Position numbers and translations under genes: made by a program. This document shows positions 52,530 through 59,054 of a stretch of 64,000 nucleotides of DNA, one piece after another. Under the pieces are notes generated by a model that was not told the origin of the DNA, did not search any database, and was given only the letters and a program-made list of their open reading frames with translations. Within the stretch, counting starts at the first letter, position 1. Every line of letters begins with the position of its first letter. Location of the stretch: the NCBI RefSeq assembly GCF_002723995.1, contig NZ_BEWP01000009.1, positions 1 through 64,000 on the forward strand. The letters are read 5' to 3'. This DNA comes from Gluconobacter kondonii (GTDB lineage Bacteria > Pseudomonadota > Alphaproteobacteria > Acetobacterales > Acetobacteraceae).

Positions 52530-53312
52530 ATGAGTGAAAAGCCTATCCCCTCCAAGTCACCCCGTTCGCCTTCTGCTGCGGTCAAAGCGGGTCGCGGCAA
52601 TCTCGGAGGATCTACGGCCGAGGCGGCGCTCGCGGAGCGCGCCATTATGCAGGGGCGCCCGCCTCTTCTTGCAGACGGTGACGCCCGCAATCCCGGGCTC
52701 TCGGCGTTTAAATCGGTCTATGAGCGCTTTGGTTTGAGCCGCCCCCTGAGCGAAGAAGCCTCCGTGCTGAAAGAGTGGTTTTCCGAGGCATTCGGAATGG
52801 CCGCCGAGCAGAAGAAATCGCTTCTGGTCGATGTCGGCGGTGGCGACCGCACTTTTGAACTCTGGGCAAAAGAAGAAGGCATCATTTCTCTTGCTGAGAG
52901 TATTGGCCTCGAAGTGACTGGGCTCTTCATGTGTGGCCCGCAAGTGGGCGATCTCGATTACATCAAGCGGCTCTGGGAGAGCGAGCTCTTCCGCCCGAAA
53001 AGAGCTCTTCTGGTGTTTAACGACTGGTCGGTTCCAGTCGGACATGACCCAGACCGCGCATTTGGGAATCTCACGGAGAATCCCTTTTTCGCCCAGATGT
53101 CTGACTGCAAGCTTGGCTTCCTTCGCATTCCTAAGTTGAGCATTCTCCCCGCTATCATCGAGAGTGGGCTCTCCTTCCAGCAGGTCATGGAGAGTGCGCC
53201 GCGCCCCTGCGGAACGCCATTCGACGTTCTGCGTCGTGCACAGGTCAAGCGCTGGTTTGACCTGATCGAAAGCAACATTGTCGCCGAAAAGGTTGAAAGC
53301 TGGCTCCCATGA
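52530..53312 (+). CDS. ParA/TraL-like protein with degenerate P-loop
   Basis: 260 aa. The arrangement is that of deviant-Walker ParA/TraL proteins: an N-terminal phosphate-loop position (VKAGRGNLGGST where K-G-G-x-G-K-S/T is expected), then LLADGDARNPGLSAF (the D-x-D switch region) and SLLVDVGGGDRTFELWAKEE (the hydrophobic Asp strand). The Gly-Lys of the P-loop is replaced by Gly-Gly, so ATP hydrolysis is doubtful. TraL/VirC1-like relatives act in mobilization or partition. Overlaps the next gene by 4 bp; driven by promoter site 10. Confidence 0.6.
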   Translation: MSEKPIPSKSPRSPSAAVKAGRGNLGGSTAEAALAERAIMQGRPPLLADGDARNPGLSAFKSVYERFGLSRPLSEEASVLKEWFSEAFGMAAEQKKSLLVDVGGGDRTFELWAKEEGIISLAESIGLEVTGLFMCGPQVGDLDYIKRLWESELFRPKRALLVFNDWSVPVGHDPDRAFGNLTENPFFAQMSDCKLGFLRIPKLSILPAIIESGLSFQQVMESAPRPCGTPFDVLRRAQVKRWFDLIESNIVAEKVESWLP

Positions 53313-53956
53313 GTGACACTGAGACGCCTCTTTCTACCCTGCACGCGTTAAAGGACGCGGGCCGTCTGATGGAGGAAGCGGCCCGACTGGAAGGGATGGA
53401 CCAGTATTCTCCATTCGGGAAATGGGTTTCCGCAACCCGGGCCACCATGGATGCCTTTGCGCAACTTGCCCTGTCATGCGCCTCTGAAATGCAGGATTTC
53501 AGGGGAGAGGCCCGCGGCATTATCGAGATGGCCAAGCAGGAACAAAGCACTCTGCGGGACCAGTACATCGAAAGCCGTCGGCAGATTGAAAAGATGGGGG
53601 AAGTCGCGGAGCGGAATATCGAGAAACAGGAACTGTTTCGAGACCGCGAATTACAGGCCACTCTCGGGCGGATTGTCTCTGGTGTGACGTCGGAACTTCG
53701 CGACAAGGTTTTCGATCAGTTACGGACAGAGATTCCGACGCATGAGCGCCAGTTTTACAAGGAAGCGCGATGGCGCGCCTATGTACGGATGGCGCTGGCC
53801 GGTGCGGTCCTTATCGGTCTCGGCTTTGCCTCTGGTTACACGTATGACGGTTATGCAGCGCAGGTCGGACGTTATTGCGAGGAGCATCAGGCGTTCGACA
53901 CGAAGGGCGCATCATGGTGTCAGATCGTCCCGCCGCCGATCCTGCCGAAGTCCTGA
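53309..53956 (+). CDS. Coiled-coil tail-anchored membrane protein, 215 aa
   Basis: Overlaps the ParA-like gene (ATGA). Cytoplasmic helical part with a coiled coil at ~75-115 (MAKQEQSTLRDQYIESRRQI) and one membrane helix near the C-terminus (MALAGAVLIGLGFASGYTYD). Two Cys lie in the short periplasmic tail. It may connect the ParA-like protein to the membrane, similar to two-gene mobilization accessories. No family recognised. Confidence 0.6.
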   Translation: MSDTETPLSTLHALKDAGRLMEEAARLEGMDQYSPFGKWVSATRATMDAFAQLALSCASEMQDFRGEARGIIEMAKQEQSTLRDQYIESRRQIEKMGEVAERNIEKQELFRDRELQATLGRIVSGVTSELRDKVFDQLRTEIPTHERQFYKEARWRAYVRMALAGAVLIGLGFASGYTYDGYAAQVGRYCEEHQAFDTKGASWCQIVPPPILPKS

Positions 53957-54026
53957 GCAGGCTCTTGCGTACCCGCTCCAGGGCGAAGCCCTGACGCAAC
54001 ATACGTCACAGCCGCGCCTGCGCGGT

Positions 54027-54044
54027 TGTGTCCATTTTGGCGCG
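54027..54044. repeat. 18-bp repeat, copy 2
   Basis: Identical to 8209-8226 (TGTGTCCATTTTGGCGCG). Here it lies between the end of the 53309 gene and the bidirectional terminator. Confidence 0.5.
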
Positions 54045-54059
54045 GTCTGACCGGACAAC

Positions 54060-54091
54060 AAAAAAGGCGGCTCCCCAGGGAGCCGCCTTTT
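54060..54091. terminator. Bidirectional rho-independent terminator
   Basis: GGCGGCTCC-CCAG-GGAGCCGCC stem-loop with an A6 run before and a T4 run after. It serves both the plus gene ending at 53956 and the minus gene ending at 54118. Confidence 0.85.
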
Positions 54092-54117
54092 GCGCGTGTG
54101 GATCTGGCCGAGGCCGA

Positions 54118-54339
54118 TCAGGCGAGGCCGTTCGACGCGGCCCGGATCTCGTCAGGGGTGGCACCAGCGGCGCGCGCCTCTTCTGCGGCCTTCTCGATGC
54201 TGGAATCGAAGCGGGTATTTTCCAGAAACGTCATGAGGGCGTCCGCGATGGCGAAGCCCCGCGCAAGGTGCTCCAGCCGTCTCAGGGGGAGGCTCTTGGC
54301 GCTGGCGTCGGGAACATAGGGGGCGAGTGCGTGAGACAT
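54118..54339 (-). CDS. Small hypothetical protein, 73 aa
   Basis: The ATG at 54339 gives MSHALAPYVPDASAKSLPLR followed by a helical region (HLARGFAIADALMTFLENTR, IEKAAEEARAAGATPDEIRA). Soluble. It lies downstream of the 54432-55088 gene with a GC hairpin between and the strong terminator behind. The amphipathic helices suggest a small folded accessory protein. Family unknown. Confidence 0.55.
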   Translation of the reverse strand: MSHALAPYVPDASAKSLPLRRLEHLARGFAIADALMTFLENTRFDSSIEKAAEEARAAGATPDEIRAASNGLA

Positions 54340-54401
54340 GGGACAGGCTCCACGACCGGGCAGGGCCGGTCGCTCTTCGATGTGCAAAAAAACAGGAAGA
54401 G

Positions 54402-54422
54402 GCCGCGCCCTTTGGGCGCGGC
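54402..54422. other. GC hairpin between two minus-strand genes
   Basis: GCCGCGCCC-TTT-GGGCGCGGC, 9-bp stem. It lies 10 bp after the stop of the 54432-55088 gene. A T-run in the minus direction begins only 9 bp further on (54392-54386). It may be a weak terminator or an RNA-stabilising hairpin. Confidence 0.45.
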
Positions 54423-54431
54423 GGGCTTGCC

Positions 54432-55088
54432 TTAGAAGCCCATGGCGTCCGCCTGAACGGCGGCAACGTCACGGGAGAGGCTGCGGCCATTGTCGCGGGT
54501 GTAAGGCTTCCAAGCCTGACCCATGAGTTCTTCATAGGCAGCGCATGCGCCAGAAGCGACGCAGGCCAGCGCGTATGCCTTCGCGCCGTTCTCGGCGGCA
54601 ATACGGCGCAGGCCGTCCACGCGGTTTTCTCCACCGTCCACGCCCAAGCGGTCTTCGTCGCGGTCGGCGTTCTTGAAACTGTCAGCCGCGTCAATGGCAA
54701 TCATACGGCGGTTTTCGTAGAAGTTCGCGGCGCCATAGGCGGAACGGATGAGGCCATCCACCACGCGGTCAAGGTGCATCCGCAGACCGTTGAAATTCTG
54801 CTCGCCCCGAATGTGGGTCACGAGGATGGGAAACATCAGTTCGTATTGCTCGCGCACCATGTTGGACCCTGCCCCGGTCAGCTCGTCAACGTCACCCGCT
54901 TCGACACCGAACGCGGGCACGATTTTTGACATCTGGTCGTCAGAGGGAACAAGACGGAGAATGTCGGCCAGAGACGGCGCGGCAAGAGCCTTGGTGCGGC
55001 GTTGTGCTTCACTGAAGCGGCGAACAGCGGCGGGGGAATAGTTGCCCTGAGAAGCGTTCTGGGACATTGTGCGGGATGCGTCGGACAT
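54432..55088 (-). CDS. Hypothetical protein of the accessory region, 218 aa
   Basis: Starts MSDASRTMSQNASQGNYSPA behind AAGG. Soluble and mostly helical. Recognisable blocks are LADILRLVPSDDQMSKIVPA, REQYELMFPILVTHIRGEQN, RVVDGLIRSAYGAANFYENR and AYALACVASGACAAYEELMG. It has a good promoter of its own at 55183-55211. I do not recognise a family. Confidence 0.65.
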   Translation of the reverse strand: MSDASRTMSQNASQGNYSPAAVRRFSEAQRRTKALAAPSLADILRLVPSDDQMSKIVPAFGVEAGDVDELTGAGSNMVREQYELMFPILVTHIRGEQNFNGLRMHLDRVVDGLIRSAYGAANFYENRRMIAIDAADSFKNADRDEDRLGVDGGENRVDGLRRIAAENGAKAYALACVASGACAAYEELMGQAWKPYTRDNGRSLSRDVAAVQADAMGF

Positions 55089-55182
55089 GAAAACAACCTT
55101 TCTAGTCTAGCGAAGTCCCGTTCGGTGGTGAGACACCGTTCGGGGCGCTTTGTCTTGAGGGCCAATCCCTCTCGACAAGTAA

Positions 55183-55211
55183 AAGATAGCCTTTCCGGCC
55201 GTTCATGACAA
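55183..55211 (-). promoter_or_regulatory. Sigma70-type promoter for the 54432-55088 gene
   Basis: Minus strand: TTGTCA (55211-55206), 17-bp spacer, TATCTT (55188-55183). The element GACAAGTAAAA occurs at 55174 and again at 55259. A perfect palindrome CAAGTAA-AAAGA-TTACTTG lies at 55261-55279. Confidence 0.55.
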
Positions 55212-55300
55212 GAGAAAAAGCACAAAAAACCGCCATAAAACGCGCTTTATTTTTGCATGACAAGTAAAAAGATTACTTGATTACTTTATGACGACCTGTC

Positions 55301-55846
55301 GTTTTCCTAGACCCATCCTGCCCGTGCGGCGAGCACATTGACGGCGACGAGAGTGGAACGACAGTGGCGTTTTCCTGAGCCCATCCTGCCACCAGCCAAG
55401 ACGGGCGACGGGACAGGCCGTCAAGCCAGGAGCGTCCTGAGCAAGGGTGGCTGGCCTGCGGCTGATGCGGGGTCGCGTGCGGCCCTGCAGCAGACGCGGG
55501 CCTGACACCTGAAGCCGAGGGTCGCGCAGAGGCTTTACGGACTGGCACGGCGACTGTCAGACTGAATGCTGGATGCGAGGACGCTGTCGTGGAACGGCCC
55601 TCCCGGGCGGTCCTTCAGGACCGTTCGGGAGGGACGAGGAGCCGTCTCACGGTCGAACGTGCCAGACCAGAACCGTCCGTTCATGGAAAAGGATGCGGGT
55701 GAACCGTTACCCGGACGGGCCGAGACGCGGGGTCCAGACGCCCGGTTGAGGGCGGCTGGACGCTGTGGCTCGGTCGAACTTGGCGACGCAGGAGCCTAGT
55801 GAGATAGGGTGAACGAACCCTTCAGGGCCGCCCCGACCCTTCCTTT
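55301..55846 (+). ncRNA. ~540-bp non-coding repeat element, copy A (candidate structured RNA)
   Basis: Copy B lies at 57290-57832. The first ~280 bp align without gaps. The second part diverges but keeps hairpins: 55598-55633 (CCCTCCCG...CGGTCC-TTCA-GGACCG...CGGGAGGG) and 55732-55761 (GTCCAG-AC-GCCC...GGGC-GG-CTGGAC). Where B differs in these stems it has G.U-compatible pairs on the plus strand, which would be mismatches on the minus strand. This points to a plus-strand RNA. No credible protein frame is seen. No promoter was identified with confidence. Confidence 0.5.
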
Positions 55847-55853
55847 GCTTTTT

Positions 55854-56030
55854 CTACCTACGGCCCTGATTTGCGCCGGAAGAGTCCCGCGTCAGGAAGA
55901 ACACACCCCCACCCACGGCAAGTACCAGCAGGCCTCCCCGGATTGGATGCAGAAAGCCCTGCCAGATCAGGAGAAGAATGGCGACCTGAATGATCAGCGC
56001 ACTGATGCGAATGACGGTTTGTCGAGACAT
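55854..56030 (-). CDS. Small two-helix membrane protein, 58 aa
   Basis: ATG 56030 opens MSRQTVIRISALIIQVAILL and continues with a second hydrophobic segment (GGLLVLAVGGGVFFLT) and a polar tail ending GANQGRR. Two short membrane helices joined by a turn (HPIRG). No clear ribosome site. It lies behind the terminator at 56152-56173, so it would need its own transcript. Function unknown. Confidence 0.5.
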   Translation of the reverse strand: MSRQTVIRISALIIQVAILLLIWQGFLHPIRGGLLVLAVGGGVFFLTRDSSGANQGRR

Positions 56031-56151
56031 GGAGCCAGTCTAGTCTTTTTTGCTGTCCTGGCGCAGCCCCCCTGTGGGGGGCGAGCACTGGGGGCATCAA
56101 AGCTCGCGCCGTCGAGGCGCGCCCGCCTGACTAAACCGGGCGAGCGGACAA

Positions 56152-56173
56152 CAAAAAGCGGCCCGGAGGCCGC
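56152..56173 (-). terminator. Terminator of the ssb operon
   Basis: GCGGCC-TCCG-GGCCGC stem (minus strand) followed by a T5 run. It ends the minus-strand operon containing the 92-aa and 41-aa membrane proteins. Confidence 0.75.
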
Positions 56174-56182
56174 CTGTCGGTG

Positions 56183-56308
56183 TCACTGATGGGACGTTCG
56201 CAACTTTGCGAGCCGGGTGGCAATCGGTCCGATCGCAAGGCCCAGACCGATGGTGAAAACAGCGGCAGGAAGAAGAATAAACAGGATACTCTGGGTCACG
56301 TTATCCAT
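56183..56308 (-). CDS. Single-pass membrane protein, 41 aa
   Basis: ATG 56308 with GGAGG 9 nt upstream; it overlaps the stop of the 92-aa gene. The product MDNVTQSILFILLPAAVFTI continues GLGLAIGPIATRLAKLRTSHQ: one membrane helix and a basic tail. The strong ribosome site and coupling support it as a real gene. Unknown function, possibly a partner of the 92-aa membrane protein. Confidence 0.65.
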   Translation of the reverse strand: MDNVTQSILFILLPAAVFTIGLGLAIGPIATRLAKLRTSHQ

Positions 56309-56579
56309 TGGATTTCGCCTCCGTCTTGTCCTCAGGATAAGGGATATAGGCCAGAAAAGTCAAAGAAATTGCCTCAAGCGCGGCTCCCAGAAAAAAGCAG
56401 GTGACGGCACGCATGGGGGTCAACGGTCCTGTCCCGGAGATGAGTGGGGTCACGATGCCGAGCCCCCACGCGCTGAGGGCGAATGTCTGAAGGACGCTGG
56501 CAATCGCCTTGTAGCGGTCTTCCTTGTGTTTGGAGCGCTGCGGCGGGGGCAGCAGCGCCATGAGGCGGTCTTTGTTCAT
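56301..56579 (-). CDS. Two-helix membrane protein, 92 aa
   Basis: Basic cytoplasmic N-terminus (MNKDRLMALLPPPQRSKHKE), then membrane helices (SVLQTFALSAWGLGIVTPLI and VTCFFLGAALEAISLTFLAY), then a charged tail. It lies 28 bp after ssb on the same strand and overlaps the 41-aa gene. The size and topology resemble small holin-like or plasmid-encoded membrane peptides, but nothing more specific can be said. Confidence 0.6.
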   Translation of the reverse strand: MNKDRLMALLPPPQRSKHKEDRYKAIASVLQTFALSAWGLGIVTPLISGTGPLTPMRAVTCFFLGAALEAISLTFLAYIPYPEDKTEAKSNG

Positions 56580-56607
56580 CTTACGCTATGCCCCTTCCCC
56601 CCGGCCC

Positions 56608-57102
56608 TCAAAATGGAATTTCGTCATCGAGGTCGTTCCCGCCCGGTGCGTCCCAGCCCGCATTGCGGTTTCCGTTGCCAGACGATCCCCCAGACCGGCC
56701 GCCACCGTTTCCACCACCAAAGCCGGCATCGCCCTCATCGCCATTGCCTCGGTTGCTGTCGATCAGCACCAGCTCACCCCGGAAACGGTCAATGACAACC
56801 TCTGTAGTGTAGTGCTCCTGACCGCCCTGATCTGTCCATTTACGGGTGCGGAGTTCGCCTTCGATATAGACCTTGCGGCCTTTGCGAAGGAACCGCTCCG
56901 CCACGTCACCAGACCGCTCATTGAAGATGACGACACGGTGCCATTCGGTGCGCTCACGGCGCTCGCCGCTCTGGCGATCGTTCCATGTGTCGGACGTAGC
57001 CAGAGGAAAACTCACGATCTTGGAACCGGACTGCGTATGACGGACTTCGGGGTCTTTACCAAGGTTGCCAACGAGAATGACTTTGTTAACGGAACCAGCC
57101 AT
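56608..57102 (-). CDS. ssb: Single-stranded DNA-binding protein
   Basis: 164 aa from ATG 57102 (GGAGG upstream). OB fold: SVNKVILVGNLGKDPEVRHT, SFPLATSDTWND, WHRVVIFNERSGDVAERFLR, GKVYIEGELRTRKW-like strand and TTEVVIDRFRGELVLID. A Gly/Asn-rich linker leads to the acidic tip DLDDEIPF that binds partner proteins. Plasmid SSBs protect single-stranded DNA during conjugative entry and can dampen SOS. The gene lies between two copies of the ~540-bp repeat. Confidence 0.95.
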   Translation of the reverse strand: MAGSVNKVILVGNLGKDPEVRHTQSGSKIVSFPLATSDTWNDRQSGERRERTEWHRVVIFNERSGDVAERFLRKGRKVYIEGELRTRKWTDQGGQEHYTTEVVIDRFRGELVLIDSNRGNGDEGDAGFGGGNGGGRSGGSSGNGNRNAGWDAPGGNDLDDEIPF

Positions 57103-57172
57103 AAGAGCCTCCAAGAAATAGGGAACGTATCAACTGGACTGTTTCGGCGTTATTGCCTCCGTCCATGAATAG

Positions 57173-57201
57173 ATATTAGGTTTTTACTTGCTCACGGTCA
57201 A
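57173..57201 (-). promoter_or_regulatory. Sigma70-type promoter of ssb
   Basis: Minus strand: TTGACC, 17-bp spacer, TAATAT (57178-57173), about 70 bp before the ssb ATG. The AT-rich stretch 57202-57289 before copy B holds no gene. Confidence 0.6.
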
Positions 57202-57289
57202 CGAAAAACCGCAGGAAACCGCCGTTTTCGAGGAAATAAACTCTCCAAAATTGAGGGTTTACTTATTGAATACTTAATAGACATTTGAT

Positions 57290-57832
57290 GTTTTCCTAGA
57301 CCCATCCTGCCCGTGCGGCGAGCACGCCGACGACGACGAGAGTGAAAGGGAGGTGGCGTTTTCCTGAGCCCATCCTGCCACGGGCCAAGACGGGCGACGG
57401 GACAGGCCGTCAAGCCCGGAGCGTCCTGAGCAAGGGGGGCTGGTTTGCGTCTGATGCGGGACCGCGTGCGGCCCTGCAGCAGATGCGGGCCTGACACCTG
57501 AAGCCGAGGGTCGCGCAGTGGCTTTACGGACTGGCACGGCGACTGTCAGACTGAACGCTGGATGCGAGGCCACCTCCATGGAACATGCCTCCGCGGACGG
57601 TCCGAAGGACTGGCCGGGGAGGTTGAGGAGCCGTCTCACGAACAGATCCCTCAGACCAGGACCGCCCGTTCATGGAAAAGGATGCGGGTAAGCCGTACCC
57701 GAAAGGGCCAGACCCGAGGTTCAGACGCCCGACTGAGGGCGGCTGGACGTCGGGGCTACGCGGAGCTTGGCGACGAAGGAGCCTAGCGCAGTAGGGCGAA
57801 CGAACCCGTCAGGGCCGCCCCGATCCTCTCTT
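57290..57832 (+). ncRNA. ~540-bp non-coding repeat element, copy B (candidate structured RNA)
   Basis: Diverged direct copy of 55301-55846. The hairpin at 57588-57622 is CCTCC-G-CGG-A-CGGTCC-GAA, mirrored by GGACTG-G-CCG-G-GGAGG. Compared with copy A both arms gained one base and internal pairs shifted together. The hairpin at 57719-57748 keeps its stem with a G.U pair. A 22-bp block at the left end recurs 68 bp further on in each copy (57290-57311 and 57358-57379). It lies next to the IS66 element. Confidence 0.5.
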
Positions 57833-57983
57833 CGCCTCCCCTCCCCTTCACATCACCCACGGGTCAGTCTCGAAGAAAGAAAACACTCTATCCCCTCTCT
57901 CCCGTAAGCGTCCGGAGATGACACGCTGCGATCCTGCGTGAGGTGTGCCTTAATCGTGCCTCCACTACGGGTATTGGAATGTC

Positions 57984-58643
57984 ATGATTAATCGGAAAGA
58001 GGTTTGGCGAGACCGGCTTGTCCAGTTTGCTGAGAGCGGGCTGACGCAGACTGCTTTCTGCAGCCGCCATGGTCTCAGCGCCAAAGCTCTTCGGCTCTGG
58101 GCGCGTCGGCTCGGTTTTGTCTGGCCGCCACCGATCAAGGCGTCGATCCCGGACGGGACATCAGGAGAACGGGCTAAGGAATTCTCTGGCTCGTCCAGAA
58201 CGGATCTTGCGATCCCCGTTGGGGATCTGAAAAGTCTTCTGGCCGTCCGGGTGCGTAAGACATGGACGCCCGAGGAGAGTTTGGCGCTTCTGGTCGACGC
58301 CCGGCAATCAGGCATGTCGCTGGATCGCTATGCCAAAATGAACGGTCTGACACCCAGTATGCTGTATCGTTGGCAGAAACAGTTTGCCGATCAACTTGCG
58401 GAATGTCCGGCTGATCCCCTGGCACGTCAGCCGAAATTTGCCGCAGTTAAAATCGACGACATGCCTTCCACGTCACAACAGATGGCCCAAACACAAGCCT
58501 CTCCACTTGCCTCCAAAGACAAACAAAACTTTGGAGCGTACATTGAAATCGTGCTGCGCAATGGGCGTATCCTGCGGATCACCACTCCGATCGACTTTGA
58601 AGCGATGACCCGACTGGCGGATGCGCTTGAGGCTGCGGCATGA
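57984..58643 (+). CDS. tnpA: IS66 accessory protein TnpA (with extended N-terminus)
   Basis: 219 aa. Two helix-turn-helix modules: the N-terminal VQFAESGLTQTAFCSRHGLS AKALRLWARR-type segment and a second, TPEESLALLVDARQSGMSLD with TPSMLYRWQKQF. These are followed by the short C-terminal beta segment typical of IS66 OrfA (EIVLRNGRILRITTPIDFEA). It is longer than the common ~130-aa TnpA because the HTH is duplicated, as in some IS66 subgroups. Overlaps tnpB by 4 bp. Confidence 0.85.
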   Translation: MINRKEVWRDRLVQFAESGLTQTAFCSRHGLSAKALRLWARRLGFVWPPPIKASIPDGTSGERAKEFSGSSRTDLAIPVGDLKSLLAVRVRKTWTPEESLALLVDARQSGMSLDRYAKMNGLTPSMLYRWQKQFADQLAECPADPLARQPKFAAVKIDDMPSTSQQMAQTQASPLASKDKQNFGAYIEIVLRNGRILRITTPIDFEAMTRLADALEAAA

Positions 58644-59002
58644 TCAGCCTCCCACCCCATATCCGGGTTCATGTGGCCCTGGGCTACACCGATTTGCGCA
58701 AGGGGATCGACGGGTTGTCGGTGCTGGTACAGGAGACGCTGCGGGCCGATCCGTTCAGCGGGCATGTATTTGTGTTTCGCGGCCGAAAGGCCGGACTGAT
58801 CAAGCTGTTGTATCACGATGGTAACGGCATGTGCCTGTATGCCAAGCGCCTCGATCAGGGTATCTTTACATGGCCGGTTACGCAGGCCAGCCCCGGAGAA
58901 CCGGCGACGGTTCTGCTCACCCCGGCCCGATTGTCGATGCTTCTGGAAGGATTGGACTGGCGGGCCCAGGCCCCCGCGCGACGTATGCTGATGGCAGGGT
59001 AA
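58640..59002 (+). CDS. tnpB: IS66 Orf2-like protein TnpB
   Basis: 120 aa of the classic IS66 OrfB type: VALGYTDLRKGIDGLSVLVQ, FVFRGRKAGLIKLLYHDGNG, CLYAKRLDQGIFTWP and LSMLLEGLDW. Required together with TnpA and TnpC for transposition. Overlaps tnpA (ATGA). Confidence 0.93.
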   Translation: MISLPPHIRVHVALGYTDLRKGIDGLSVLVQETLRADPFSGHVFVFRGRKAGLIKLLYHDGNGMCLYAKRLDQGIFTWPVTQASPGEPATVLLTPARLSMLLEGLDWRAQAPARRMLMAG

Positions 59003-59054
59003 AACGCGCCGATTTTTCTTGTATCAACCCGCAGAAAACTGGCATTTTATAGAC

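Noticed and set aside
55273-55548. Minus-strand frames through both copies of the ~540-bp element with similar predicted peptides
   Set aside because: The similarity follows from nucleotide conservation; composition is low-complexity, starts lack ribosome sites, and the hairpin pattern fits RNA better than protein.
6000-57840. CRISPR arrays, tRNA or rRNA genes
   Set aside because: No regularly spaced direct repeats with unique spacers, no tRNA cloverleaf-like segments and no rRNA signature blocks were noticed anywhere in the window.
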